64,000 nucleotides of DNA, taken from Rhexocercosporidium sp. MPI-PUGE-AT-0058 (taxonomy: Eukaryota > Ascomycota > Leotiomycetes > Helotiales). The stretch's first letter is position 1, and each line of letters starts with the position of its first letter. Made by a program: the position numbers and the translations under genes. The DNA is taken from the NCBI GenBank assembly GCA_020746875.1, contig JAGTJL010000002.1, positions 1,612,001-1,676,000 of the forward strand, written 5' to 3'. A model generated the notes under the pieces. That model saw only the letters and a list, made by a program, of their open reading frames with translations. It was not told where the DNA came from and searched no databases. This document shows, piece by piece, positions 47,866 through 61,650 of this stretch.

Positions 47866-48765
47866 ACGATGATGGGGGTGCGAGCATTGGGTTTTGGCGT
47901 TCAGACAAGGTTTCGCGGGATTGGTAGCGACACGTTTGTTTGGAGTTTATTTTCTTCTTTATCTTTTGTTTCGCGTTCTGACTACATCACATGAACTGTG
48001 TTGACTTCGACTTGTGGTCCTTTTCTCTCTCTTGTATTCTTGCATTGATGGCGAAAAAGAATGGGGTTTTGTGGGGGCGGATTGATGATTGTGGTGGTGT
48101 TACCTACATATTCATAGAAACAGAGACTAGTTCATTGGAATGAATGAAGAGAAGCATTGTACAGCAGATCAGACTCACTTCTGCTCGCTGCTTGACTTGT
48201 ATTGCCTTTCCTTCCCTTACCATGTTTAAGAATCTACTACATGCCGGGGTTCCGTAGAGCGACAACAAGCAAGACTGAAAACGGGGCTGGGGACCTTAAC
48301 TTTTCAATTTCTCCATATTTTCCACATCTACCAATATAAGGCTCTTACCACGGTCGCTGATACACGCTTTCTTTACTGTACAAGATGATAAATGATTTTG
48401 GGGCGTGTCTCACCTCTTTTAGGCTAGCCGTAGAACAGCGAAAGTAAATACGTGCCAATCCATCAACGCTCTCCTTCGGACTTCAGCGGAGGAAGAATAT
48501 GAGAATCATGAGTATTCGTTGCGTCCTAAATTCCTCGAAATGCCATTATGATTTATCGGCACTCAGCCCGGCCACGGCACGGGCCTTCCAACCACACGAG
48601 TCCCTATGGACAGACCATGCGACACTTAGTCAACAAAATAGAATATACCCCTTTCCCAACCTCGCTAAACAAACAGCAGCAACAGACTCACAGAACAACA
48701 ATATCACCGCTCAACTCCGCCCACCTAAAGAAATGATTTCTCAACTACCACATGCAAAGCCTCTG
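47866..48765. other. Intergenic interval (convergent 3' flanks)
   Basis: Between the CAF120-like gene and the membrane protein gene, which converge. Nothing recognised. Confidence 0.5.
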
Positions 48766-50318
48766 TTACCGTCGCTCCGCCTCCGCAATAGCAGCGTCTA
48801 TCCTCCTCTCTTCCTCCTCCAACCTCGCTACCTCTTCAGGCGTCATCCCCTCCTCACTCAAGAAGGGCGATTGCATCCCGCGTGCCGAATTCCCCACAAA
48901 GACCTGCGGTACATGTCTCGCGTCTCCATATGTAGGCACTACATCATGATACTGCTCAAAGCCGTCTCCTGACCGCGGGCTCCTCGCTCCACTAGAAGAC
49001 GTTCCAGATGTCGTGCTCACGCCCCTGGAAACCGTGCTTACCATCGTGGCTGCCGTGGGTTTCCGGCGTGGTACTGTAGCTGCGGCGCCGTTGTAGGGTG
49101 CAAAGGGGACGGGCTCATAAGTCGCGAGTGCAGAATGGCGTTGAATTGGGAGGGCATTCTGGGGACCGTCAATTGGTGTTGCTGCTGTTGAGGTGATTGG
49201 GTCTTCTTTCTCCGTGACGAGGTTCCGCGAGAAGGAGTCGGTGTGCATGCTTTGCGTAAGCATCACTTGTTCGGGCTGATTGCGTCTAGTGTGTTTGCGA
49301 CGGAGGAAGAGGAGGGCAAGAATCAGGAGGATGAGAGCGAATGCTAGAGCTCCGAGGGCAATTCCTACTTTCGCTCCGATGGAGAGGCCTTTCGAAGAAG
49401 ATTCTACCTCACTAATTGTCGGCTGTGCTGTCGCCGTCGGGGTAACAGTCGCAACGGTACTCGAGGGCTCTGTTACTGTGGTGTCGCTTCTGATTGTGCT
49501 GCTGGGAGGTAGAGATGTTGTTGTAGTCGGATTTATTGTTGTTGTTACAATCGGGCCAGATGGCTGAAGCTCAATAAAAACCTGATTTGCTTGGGAAAAC
49601 TGCATGGGTTCGCCCTCTTGTGGAAATTTGAAATCCCGCTTCGCCTTCTCATGCCCATTCCCGCCTCTCTGAGATGGTCGCACAAAAGCGGTATTCGCTG
49701 GTGCTGCTGAAGTAGATGTCCCGTCCGCACTTAGGTGATCGTTGTCGTCGGAGTGTACTATGGTGAACAAGCGACTGTAGTAACTACAGTATTCGCCTGT
49801 GGCATTCTTGCTCGCAAAGCAGAAGAAAAAGTTCTCGAGAAGTTTTTCCGAGATACCATCCTTTATTGTAAATGTTGCAGTGGTTGAATTTTGGAAGTTG
49901 CTCTGGATAGGCCATGATGGTGACTTGAAGGGTGCGACGGTAGGAAGTGTATCGCATTCATTCGGGCTGTTGAGGTATACACAAATATCTAGTTGCAAAA
50001 CTATCTTAAAAAACTGCTCAAGAGTCTTGGAAGGTTGTGCTCACCAGGCTGGACATCGAGCCATCTCGCCGTATTCGAAGTATCGATTTGATTCACCCCT
50101 TTGCTGGGAGTGAATTGCAGCAGAACTATGGATAGATCCTTGATCCTAGAAGCGTCGGATAGAGTTGGCTTGTACCAAATCTCTATCGGCTGGTTGAGAG
50201 GCACTTCTTTCTCGTTGAACAAGAAGTCAAATCGGTAGTCTGGCTGCCCACGGCCCCCAACCACCATCGCGGCCAGCACAAGGCTGAGGCACGAAATTAT
50301 CATAGCATATGGCCGCAT
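48766..50318 (-). CDS. Single-pass membrane protein, function unknown
   Basis: Exons on the minus strand: 50318-50045 and 50000-48766, giving 502 residues. ATG 50318 gives a signal peptide (MRPYAMIISCLSLVLAAMVV). An outside domain of about 170 residues follows, with a few cysteines (DICVYLNSPNECD, FFFCFAS, EYCSYYS) and NxT sites. Next is a Thr/Ser/Pro-rich stalk of about 60 residues likely to be O-glycosylated, then one membrane span (VGIALGALAFALILLILALL) with an RRKHTRR stop. The Ser-rich cytosolic tail ends in an acidic helix (EEVARLEEEERRIDAA). The layout resembles fungal wall-stress sensors (Mid2/WSC style), but no WSC domain is seen and I do not recognise the family. Confidence 0.78.
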
Positions 50319-52121
50319 TCCCAAACAAAAACACAATATATTCCTCTGACTCAACGAAATCGCAAAACCATCAAAAGGAACCAGAAAGGAAAAGGAAGGG
50401 CCTCAGCTCAGCGGTTGTGGGGAATCGAAACAATTAACAAAGACGCAGGAAGCACGAAGGATGAAAAGAAGGGAAGTCAGCACAAAGCGGTACTGCGCCC
50501 CATGTTGTACGATGCAGAGCGCACATCGCATCCTCTTGATACGGCGGAGAGGGCATGTTGGTGTATCAGGCTGTCCAATACCCGGCAGGCGGCTCGATCC
50601 ATTGGGCTAGGGCGCCTGCAGCTGTGCAGAGCGAAGGATGCACAGCGAATGCGCCGCACAGGGTGAGCATAGGGGATAGCTTGGGGGCTGAGGGTTGGGA
50701 CTGCATTTGGGACTGGACGTCTTCCTGCTTTGGGACGGTGGAGAGGGCTTATTTCTGGGAGGATTGGCGATGGGCCCCCAGGGCTGAATATTATTGAGTG
50801 AGGAGTGAGACCGTGAGAGGTGCAACTTTCGCCCGATTGAGGCATGCAATGAGGCCTTTCTCGCACATAACCCAGCGTTAGTGAACACGTGCAGTCGTCT
50901 TGAGTGAGCTGATATCAGACTCTCAAGTCCCTCGAGTTCCCCACGTTTAGTCGACCGACTGACTCCACGCTGTGTCGCCAGCGTTGGTCACTCAGAGGCT
51001 CTGTCAGATAGTCCTGTTTCATGTCCCACAGGGGTACGTATGGGTTTGACGCCGCAATATGATGAAAGCACGAGATCCATTTTGGTACTTGAAGCGCTGA
51101 AATGTACGTAGCCCTTGAGACAATTCGGCGGTCCGGCGACTTTTCTGGAATGAAGTTCGTCGGAGCTGCGGCGGGCGCTGCATTGAAGAGCCTCAGCGAG
51201 ACAGGTCTCAGAAAGGCATTCTAACTCAGAATAATCTCGGCCATTGGCCTCACTCGTAGCCTTCAGCCACAAGAAATTTAGAGACTTAGAGTCTAGCTCA
51301 GGACTTCTCCCAACCTTACTCGGCCTCACCGTGCCCCTTTGGTGGCCGTATAGCTGCCAGACTGCTGGAAGATCGAGACCCCAGGAGCATACCCGATTCC
51401 AAGGGAAGCAATTGACGCCAATGTAAGGCGCTCTAGAGCTAAAAGCAGGTACAATGCGGCCCTGGAACGGTCGTTATATCTGGCTTTGTTGGAGAGAGGA
51501 TCTAAAGATAAGGCAGAGTGATGTTGGAAGAGCTCTCGAGGAGGGCAGGAGCTTGAATGTTATTCTGGAAAGAAACATGGCTTGTTGGCTCGGAACTGAA
51601 CCCAAGGTTGATCGGTGTTGAAGACTAGATATTGGCACTGTACTGGCTACTTCAGGAATCTCGTTCATGCGATGATTTGGAGAGATCAAAAATACTTGAG
51701 TTTAAAATGGGGGGATGGCAAATGTAAGAAGCCTGAGAAGCCTCTTGAACGTAGAAGCGAAAGAACGATAGCGAGCTACCAAAGCTAGAGATTGGAGCGA
51801 GACAACATAGAAATCTCTTCGCATTGTGACACAATGAGAAATGAAGAGATGTGTGAGTGGCATAGCCGTTGAAGAGAAGAGAAGTGGGATATTAAGAAAG
51901 TGGAAAGTGGAAAAGAAACCTCCAAGACTTGTCTCCGTCTTCGAAGCCCATGAAGCTCAAGCTCCAACTGATAGATCCCTACTAGCTCCACCCCCCAATG
52001 GCTGCCCCTCACTTCACCTCCTCATTCCAGGAACGGATCTTCCCAGCTTAAACTACACTTCACGACTTCACAACCACCACCAAAGTAAAGCAACAATCAA
52101 TAAACCGCCCCATCTTTCAAA
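50319..52121. other. Divergent promoter interval (membrane protein / lumazine synthase)
   Basis: About 1.8 kb between divergently transcribed genes. Reading frames at 50415-50890 and 50988-51329 have no recognisable content. No RNA gene was seen. Confidence 0.5.
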
Positions 52122-52948
<827 letters not shown>

Positions 52949-53309
52949 TCGATTCCGTTTCATTTGGGATATTTTGTACTTCTCTAGATTGGATTTGGGT
53001 ATGCTGACTGGGCTTAGCAAGGAAAGTAAAATGGCTAGATACTGCATTCAGGTAGACAAAGAAAGAAAAAATGTGAAAGTGAAAGTAAAAGTCAGGTCTG
53101 ATGTCTTGAAATTATATTACTACAAGTCCATGACAAACACGGATATTATGCATGGCGATTCGCTAGACGATCCGTTTCGCGGTGCAAACTCAACTTGTTT
53201 TGATCCAAGTTCCGATCCAATTCTTTGAACGCCCCAAGTATGCTCCAATGCGATATGTGTAACAGATTTTACTTCTCTCCAGTGTTCCCGAATCTATTCA
53301 CCCGACGCA
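52949..53309. other. Convergent 3' flanks
   Basis: Between the lumazine synthase gene and the next gene, which converge. Nothing recognised. Confidence 0.5.
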
Positions 53310-56205
53310 TTATTGTGCGTAACCCATCATCTCCTTTAATCCATTATGGTCCTTGTCCTTCTTGGTTCTCCAGAGGGACTTCTTCTTCTCTCGCTTCTTG
53401 GCCATTTCCTCCCATCCTTCTTCGTCGTCTTCGTCGGAAACGTTAGCTGTTTTCTTGACCATCTTGATCGTAGGTCCATTCTTGTTCTCCCAACCTAGAC
53501 CTGACATGGCGGATGCTCTCGTCTTGTTATCCTGGACCTGCGGGGGTGCTTGTGATACCGGTCTATATCGGCCTGGGAGACCAACGTTGCTGCGCTCAGA
53601 TGGCGCGATTGAAGGGGCATAACCTCCTCCTTGAGCATGGACTGAAGGCGAGTACATACTGCCACCAACACCTTGCATCCAGGGAACAGCGTTTGGATCC
53701 AGCATCGTCATTGCCCGTTGATGGGTACTGAAGTTGTGAGAGCTGCCCGGACGCATTTGCTGGGCACTCCCTGGCCGCGGGATTTCGCCCATAGATTGGT
53801 GTGGCATATGCCCATTTGGCGGCTGCCCTTGGCCACCAGCAGTCATCATTTGCATGAATTGCATCTGCATCTGCATAAACTGCTGCATCTGTTGTGACAT
53901 CTGGATCTGTGCTTGATCCCCAGCGGTCATCATCATTGGGTTCATAGGACCCATTGGCCCTCCTGGGCCCATACCATTGTACATACTACCGGCTGACGGC
54001 GGTTGCATCCCCATAGGATTGAATCCACCAGCCTGAGGTGGCCCATAGTCGCCTTGTGGATTTGGGCTACCTCTCCTCATAGCCCGAGAACGCTCTTCCG
54101 TCGCTATGACACCAACTAATCCTCCAGGTGGGAGCCCCCTGGGAGCTGCTCCACCATTCACAGAACCCGCCCCACCACCAAACGCCAAAGATTCCCTGTG
54201 CATCGGGTTCACCAAGCCTGCCCCAACGTAAGGATCCTGGGGGAGATTTCTGGCAAAGACTGGCAGCCTGCTATCTGCACTGACAACACCACCAGCAGTT
54301 GACTGGGCTCCGGATCGAAGATTGGGGTTTGAAGCCATACTTCTCATGGGCTGCTTGCCCTTGTTTGGAAACCCATGGGCTTGCAAGATGGCCAATGGAA
54401 CCTCTTCGTCCTCCTCTTCGCCTTCGTCACCGTTTGCCAGATTCGGACTGCTCTGAGTGGCGAACACACTGGGGCGAGACGGGGGAAGTGCTTCACCAGT
54501 AACTTTCATCATTTGCTGTCGGTATACTGCCATATGAGCCTCCTGTTTGCGGCGTTGCTTGGCAAGTTGTTTATTCTTTTCTGCCTCATCTTCATCATCA
54601 TCGTATGGCTCTTCCTCTTCCTCCTCTTCCTCGTCCTTGGACTGCCCTCCATAGCTCCTAATACGCTCCTGGTCCTGCTTGTATCGTTCAAACTGGGCTG
54701 GTGTCATAACCTTGTTCTGGGGTGCAGCATGTCTTGTTGGTGGAGACGACGATTTCTCGCTGAAACGCTGTGCTAAGTTTGCTGAAGCCGCAATATGAAC
54801 GTCAAACATATTTTCGTCGGAAGTCTTCACAACGGGCTTCCGTGCTTTAGGTGTTGTGTCGACGGATCCAGTACCCCAACTTGCGATTGTCGCATCATCC
54901 ACCTTGAAAGACGAATTGGATGGAAGGGCCCAGCTATCTCGAACCTTCGAATCGTAACCAGTATCGTTCATGCGTCGGCTTGCACTGATGGATTCTCGGA
55001 GAAGCCTGGCATCCTCATCAACTGCATCTCCGTATTCCAAGGTGGATTGACGTTTAGGTTCCATCATGGCACTGCTACGCCGCAGTCCGCTTACTGGCCC
55101 ACCAGGTCTTTGTGGTCGACTGTACGATGCCGGGCTGTCATTCGTCGCCCGTGGAGCTGTGTTGTGCTGAGGGACTGGAGGAGGTGTGTTACGGGGTGCA
55201 AATACAGGGCTGGCACCAGACATTAAACCTTCATTGGAATGTTGACTGCTCCATGAATATGGTGACGGCTCAATGTTCTTGTTCTTGTTCTTGTCGATGT
55301 TGAGAGGTGAAGGTTGGTTAAAACGGCTTGCGGTAAGTGATCGGTTTGCAGGGCCAGATGGGACGGTGTCCTATATATAATGTTAGAACTTCGGAGATTG
55401 ATTGTGGATCGGCAGACTTACCGGGCTCCGTGACATGGCTCGGTCTGTTTCAACATCCATCACCGCACTCCTACGCTTGTCAATTCCATTAAACATTTCC
55501 GAAAAATCGCCCCCAAGGCTCAAGCCTAGGTCTCTTTCATCCAGTTTGGGAGGCGTTGCTGTGCTTGCGTAGCTGGAGGCTGTCACAGCTCTCTGTCTGC
55601 CCATCTGCTCCTCATCAACAACTGGAGATTGTGGTTCTTTTGAGATCGGTGGAGGTGGAGTTTGCCCTTTACTGTGTCGTCCCCAAGATAGAGTGCGGCC
55701 TGCGTTTTTCAAAGAGAAAGCTGAAGCCGACTTTGGGACTGGAGGCAACGGAATATCACTGAAAGGTTTATCGTGTGGCGATTTCCACTCGTCCCGTCGT
55801 GGCAGATCCGTAGATGAAGGGGCTGTAGAAGCCGCGCTCAATCGAGATGAATTGTCAGTCGTGGAGATGGTATTAGTGTTAGAAGCACCACTGTCACTTC
55901 ACAGCAGTCAGTCACTGCATAGTATAGACCACAAGGCATGTCTTGTCCCAGGTCATGAGCCCCAACTGAAATGCTTACCGATTGTAAATGTTCTCGAACA
56001 TGTTGTCATCATCGACTGTGGACGTTTTTGGCCTCAATGGCATAGTTGCGGTTTTTGCGAGCTTCTTTCCTCCGTCGAACGACCGACCCGCACCGTCCTC
56101 GCGTTCGAATACTTTGAACGATGGCTCTGATGTTGTCTCTTGAGCAATGTCCAACTCATTCGCGGTCGATTTGCGCCGCCCGAAGCCTCTGGGAAACTTC
56201 GGCAT
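53310..56205 (-). CDS. Large disordered protein, function unknown
   Basis: Exons on the minus strand: 56205-55979, 55890-55422 and 55370-53310, giving about 918 residues. The 3' site of intron 1 could instead be 6 bases upstream (exon 2 from 55896), adding two residues. It opens with a basic MPKFPRGFGRRKST. The middle has a coiled-coil-like TPAQFERYKQDQERIRSYGG, an acidic EEEEEEEE run, and a helical KQRRKQEAHMAVYRQQMMK. A Met/Gln/Gly/Pro-rich stretch follows (QMQQFMQMQMQFMQMM), and the end is Lys-rich (KKREKKKSLWRTKKDK). There is no signal peptide or span. It is clearly coding and intron-bearing, but I do not recognise the family. Confidence 0.8.
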
Positions 56206-58214
56206 GTAGTAAATATTAGGATCGAGAACGAAAGTATATCGTTCTCGAATTCATACGACAAGCAGGTCGTCCAGTGTTGAAGATATGACAGGTATTATAT
56301 CGAAAATGTCAGGAAACGGTTGAGAAATGTCTGCCGTAATGTTCAATGACCTCGTATGCTGTGCGTCGAAACAAGTGGTGCGAAAATGATCAGGAAGGGT
56401 CGTCAAGAAGCCTCGTAACGAGAGAAAGGTCTTCTTAGCTAGAGGAACCCAGAGGTTGAATTAGTAACGTTTCAAGAACTCATGCAAGCAGCCGGTGTCT
56501 GGGACTGGCGGGGTTGTCCAAATGGAATCAATCGTGGCAGGTTGCATGCAAAACACGATGACTGCCGCCCAGATTCGGGCAATTGTTGTGGAGGTAAGGG
56601 ATGAATGCCAGCGAAGTTGAAGAAGAGCGATGAGGCACGAGGGAAAAGCCGTCAATAATGACGATGATGATCTAAGACCGGTAGACAATCCGACCATTCG
56701 CAGCGGTACAGTATTGTGGTTCGCTGGCTCTGCGTGGTTGGGAGGCGATTTGAGAGGCTGAGTGAGGTTTGTTGATGCTCCAAATTTAGACCGGTTCCCA
56801 GGCCGTCGAGTCCAGAGGCGGGAATCCTGGTGGGCCCGAACAACAAGACACAAGGGGAGATGACAGTCAGTACTCACAGAACGGAAGACTGCAGATGTGC
56901 AAGAAACGAAGGCGTATTGGCGATGGCGATGGTGATGGGAAGTAGCACTTCCTATCCGCGAGTCGCCGGTGAGGTGAGGTGAGGTTGGCGATAGGAGGAA
57001 GAAGAGTCAAGTAGCAACAGGAGTTGGGACGAGGTAGCTTCTCTTCTCTTCTCGTGTTTTTCGCTGAGGTGTAAAGTCGCTTTAGCTCGGATCCAGCCAG
57101 CTGTGGCTTGTCCCTGGGCTTAGACAAAAGGGGATTGCGCCTAGCCATTTCCGGCCTAGCCTGGCCTGGCCCGGATCAAGGGTGGAAATAAGAGGAATAC
57201 TAATGGCCAATATTTTATTTTATTTTATATTTTTACACTACGGGTCCATCTCAAAGGAGACCAAGGCTTGGTTAGTGGTGGACCTGACGGCGGTGGTGGA
57301 GGTGGAGGCGGAGGAAGGCGTTTACTTCTATAAAAACCTGATGCAATCCCATAGGTTTTCGGGCTGGCTGGCTTCATTCTGCTTGCTTCTTTATTTGTTC
57401 GCTTCGTTCGTCCTTCCCTTCTCGATTCAGTGTTGATGAAGCTACACGATATGAGAAGGAATTTACCATATTCGGGGTCGTTGCATTGAAATGGCTCGTT
57501 GTACAGAGTGCAAATTGCAAAGCACAGACTTGGGTTGATCTGCTATGATTCAGTGACTCTGGGTGGTCGAGGGGTCGTCCGACGCTCAAATACTATGCTC
57601 TGGAACTGCAACGGAGCTCCAACCTTCACAGGGACCTGAAGGTATTCCCACTTCGCGAAAGCACTGTTCATGAGGTGGTCTCTCGTGTTCACTTCCAAGG
57701 CGATGGCAAAGTCAATAACATTTCCAGCTATGGATCCGCTGGAATGCCATTGCTCACGCCACCACTGCTTCCTCCCTTGGCAAGGGCAGGCATTTTCTTA
57801 CATCTGAAGTCTTTGCCCTGTCTGTGGGGACCAGTCTTGCTCGAAACCCAAAAGTTGAGGTCATCTCACAAGCTTGTTTCTGCACGTTATTTCTTCAACT
57901 ATAAATACGTGCATAAAGCCCACGGTTTCCCTGTTGCTTTTCTTTTCCTCTTCTATCAGTTTCCTCCGTTCCCTCCGAAATACCAAGTGAAGTGCTGCGG
58001 ACACTCGTCAATGCCGTGCTTCATTGGGGGACCTCGATATCTGCATGGGCCAATCACTCAGGGGTAACTGCTCAAGGGTACAAAGTGACGTGCCTATCAG
58101 GCAATAAATATATTCCCCTCCGAGTACGAGTCTCCAAATCTCCTTATTCTGCCCTCCCTTTCCCTTTCAGAAGACTGCAAAAGTGCCCAAAAAAGGCTCC
58201 TCAAGTTCCTCTTC

Positions 58215-58246
58215 CCCCTGACCCTCCCCTGACCCTCCCCTGACCG
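58215..58246. repeat. Short CCCCTGACCCT tandem repeat
   Basis: Three near-identical copies of a unit of about 10 bases (CCCCTGACCCT), the last ending in CCGC. Likely simple-sequence expansion. Confidence 0.75.
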
Positions 58247-58680
58247 CAGACCTGAAGACAGTAAAGATCAATCGATCGTACCATCAAAATCATAAGCATG
58301 GAAATAAAAATCAAGAAAGCATCGCTGCCCCACGGCCAAGGTAATCCCCGGTTTTCATCCCTTGTTGTCAGCCTCTTTATTAAGCAATAGTCGACCTGAG
58401 ACCCTGGCCCGGCTGATGATATTTCAGATCAGATCATCACAGCCCCCCGATCGCCGACTTTTCCAATGGTTCTCCCTGTCTCCTTTTAAGGAATTTACCC
58501 AGCCGGCAATCCCCTTCCTCGTTCGGTAAAAGAACCATCAACAGCAGGATCTGTAAACACAATTCTGAATCCAACAACCGCCTCGCCTCACGTAAAGCAA
58601 TCTTCCTTTAAGCGATCGATCGACTTAGTATTGAGGTAATCCTCTTCTTGACAAGCAGAAGCGTACATTTCCCGGCGCCC

Positions 58681-58699
58681 AAAAAAAAAAAAAAAAAAA
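58681..58699. repeat. Poly(A) run of 19
   Basis: Nineteen uninterrupted A residues after GGCGCCC. No gene body ends immediately before it, so it is read as a simple repeat rather than a retroposed tail, though the latter cannot be excluded. Confidence 0.85.
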
Positions 58700-59773
58700 C
58701 TGCCAACACTACCTAGTACTACTGTAGCATGTCCAAATCTCCAAGACTCCAAGATCTCAGTTCACTCGGTCCCCACGATCCCGAAATGAGTGCCAACCGC
58801 TGAGAAGCCATAATCAAATAAACCAACAACAAGCACACCCCAAGCCCAATCAAGCCCCCAAACCATTCAAACATTCAAAGCACAGCACATGTCCACCATC
58901 TCCCTCTCATTCGTCCATTTCCCATTCACATTGGTCCATTTCCAGCTCCATCTCCCCCGCCACCAAACCCAAACCAGAATCAAACCAGTCCAAACCAAAC
59001 CCAACCCAACCTGCAAAAGCGGCCAAAGTCGTACTCGTCCGTACAAGCAGCGGCCGACGCTGCCGGGCCGCCTCGCGCGTCAACGAAAGTGTGCTGACTA
59101 CTGTAGATCTCGGAGTTCATGATCTCGGTCCACGATCTCTCTCATGAACCCGTTCCGAGATTTAATATTATGTGGCTTCGCGCTTGCGGGATGTTAGTTA
59201 GAGATAGGAAATTACATTTGCTTGATGAGGGGATGGACTCATGGGAGGCGCCGCCTCGGGCGTCTGGGCGGGAACACGGGCATGGGTTCAAGATGTCGAC
59301 CTACCTCCGTAGACTGCTAGTTGATTGAGTTAGTGCACTGCGAATAGAACTCCTTGGGCTTAGCCAATTCTGTATGTCTTGGGTTTGGTATTTCCTCAAT
59401 GTTTCCGCGATGATAGAAGCCTTGTAGAATTTGACATTTAAGAGCTTTCGGATAGGTAGTTATTGTAGCCATGGCCGCGATTGTGTTTGGTTACTGGGCC
59501 ATTTTATTGACATTGATACGCAGTGAATGTTTTAGGGTGAGTTGGACATTGAAGATCTAGGACTGTTTGGAAATCCAGTCAAAATGTGTGTCAAAGTCAG
59601 TGAGAGCCGAGAGTTTCTCCTATGTAGTAGTTACGAACCAACAGCCAAGACATATATTTTTATGCACACTCCATGAAGTCCTCCTACCCTTTATCTTACA
59701 GTACCCATAAACTACAGCTACTAGATTCATGTCATCATTCGGCCCCAAAAGGCTATGTGCAGCGGTCCCGTAT

Positions 59774-61650
59774 CTATTCTCCTTGCTGCTGCATGTGTGT
59801 GGGAAGATTCCATGACGCATAATCCTGATGAACGAAGGCTCGATCAACAGTCGGTACCGATTCTAAGACATACTGCAACGACTCTCCCAAGTCATGGCTG
59901 TCCCGCAAACTCATGTTTTCATCAAGCACAATATCAACCTCAACATTGAGCTTGTCTCCTGCATGATAGGCTTGCAAGCCTTGGATTTGCTTGATGGTCT
60001 TGGCGAATCGCATTGTGAGGTAGAGAAGAACGTTTCGTTCATCGGCTGTTGCTGCTGCACCGGAGAGATTGCGAATGTGACCTGCTGATGTTCCCGCCCA
60101 GTTGAAGATAACATAAAGTGATAGAGCAAGGCCACCTAGGGCATCCATCCACCAAAGTTTTGCGTAGAATCCAACTGCACTTGAGTTAGACAGAGTAGCA
60201 TGAATTACACGAGGGATCATTTACTTACCAAGAGGGAAGATAATACTGAAGATGTTGAATACAACATCGGTCATGGCATCCTGCGCCAGTGCTTGCACGC
60301 TCGAATTTTTAATGAGACGACAGTAGAGCCAGCACATGAATTTGATCAAGACAGTGCTTGACATAATGATGATTGCAGGAAGAGTAAGTTGGATGATAGA
60401 GTGGTCTCCTGAGTGCAATCTGCTCACACACTCGAGCCCAACTTGGAAGAAGGAAGTAACCATAATGACCGAAAATACCAAGACCCCAATGGGCTCCAAG
60501 CGTCTTCTGCCAACTGGGTACTGATATTGGTCTTGGGATTCGATCATTCTCGTCGTAGTCCACACGATTCCCGTGCTGAGAAAGTCGAGAGCAGCATCCA
60601 CCAGTGAGGCTAAGACGGACAAAGAGCTGGTGAGTACTATGACGGCAATTTTCCCTGCCAGGAGAATTGCATTGGCAACCAAGTTGACGTATATGGCGAT
60701 TTGAACGATTTTGTCCCCACTCTCAACACTGTCATCTTCCATTCCAGGAATCTCAGGGCGCGGTCCGTCGAAATCGTCTTCTTCCTCCTCTTCTCGTCCA
60801 AGTAGTGGCGACAGTTCAGAGGAGACTTTATAGAGATCGCGGGGCGTTCTTTTGACTTTCTTTGATGTTGTACCATTGACAGCTACAAGATCATCGTCTT
60901 CTGGGGTAGAAGGTTCCTCAGATATCGTGGGTGGAACCGTAAGATCTCGCGAGCCCATGGCACTCTGAGTCCCACTACCCGGTGTGTTATTATATTCGTT
61001 CAGCAGATCGTGGGGTAGCGATGAGTCTAGGAGTCGGTCGATATATATGTATTGTTGGAGCAAGCTATTGGTTCTTTCGTAGTACTGGCGACTAATGATG
61101 ATCAGCTGTTGTGCCACAGCACAAGGGTCCTTCCAAAGCTTACATTGGCTTCTTCATCGTTTTCAATTGATCCTCGGTTTTCCAGTACTTCTCTGCAAGC
61201 AATGTCAGTCCCAACCCAACAATTGACTTCTGTTAGTCTCATTCCGCTTTCCCGGAAATGTAGTTCTCGCATCGATCACGTACCCCATTTGTAACGAGGA
61301 TTGCTGTTCCCAATCAGCCGCTGGCTTCGCATTTGAGGTCCATTGAGTATCAGGCTCAATCTCCGCTCATCAATGCTCCTGAAGTCATCCCCATCATCGT
61401 ATTCCCGCGATCGTCTCTCGCCCGTCTCCTCGTCTTCTGTGGACTCTCTACCCCAAACTACCGACGATGGTCGCCTGTGCTGCATCGCATGCAGAGATTG
61501 ACTCGATCGTGACTTTATGAGGCTGACTAGAGTTCCTTGTCCGTGTGTAGCCATCGGATTCGCTGCTTCATCGCTACTGAGGGTGAGGAAGCCTCGTGGG
61601 CGAGCAATTCTGCCATATTTTGGAGGGGAAGCTCCATATTCGTCCGTCAT
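59774..61650 (-). CDS. Cation diffusion facilitator, Mn-type (DxxxD)
   Basis: Moves divalent metal, most likely manganese, out of the cytosol by proton exchange. Exons on the minus strand: 61650-61284, 61192-61144, 61091-60229 and 60174-59774, giving 559 residues; exon 2 is only 49 bases. The N-terminal 250 residues are polar and acidic, with a helix (QYYERTNSLLQQYIYIDRLL) typical of fungal and plant Mn-CDF proteins. Six membrane spans start near residue 267. Metal-site motifs are DAALD at 304-308 in span 2 and DAMTD at 410-414 in span 5; zinc transporters usually have HxxxD here. YPVGRRRLEPIGVLVF is the conserved loop after span 2. The C-terminal cytosolic domain (DKLNVEVDIVLDENM) is present. 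Confidence 0.92.

Larger units (their letters stand above)
56206..59773. other. Long gene-poor interval (3.6 kb)
   Basis: The first kilobase is probably the promoter and leader of the gene to the left. From 57.1 to 59.7 kb no gene could be supported on either strand. It contains a small tandem repeat at 58215-58246, a 19-base A run at 58681-58699, and a CCAAAC/CCAACC-rich stretch near 58960-59020. Confidence 0.5.

Noticed and set aside
50477..50866. A 129-residue reading frame on the minus strand
   Set aside because: Biased composition, no family resemblance, no intron support; it lies in a promoter interval.
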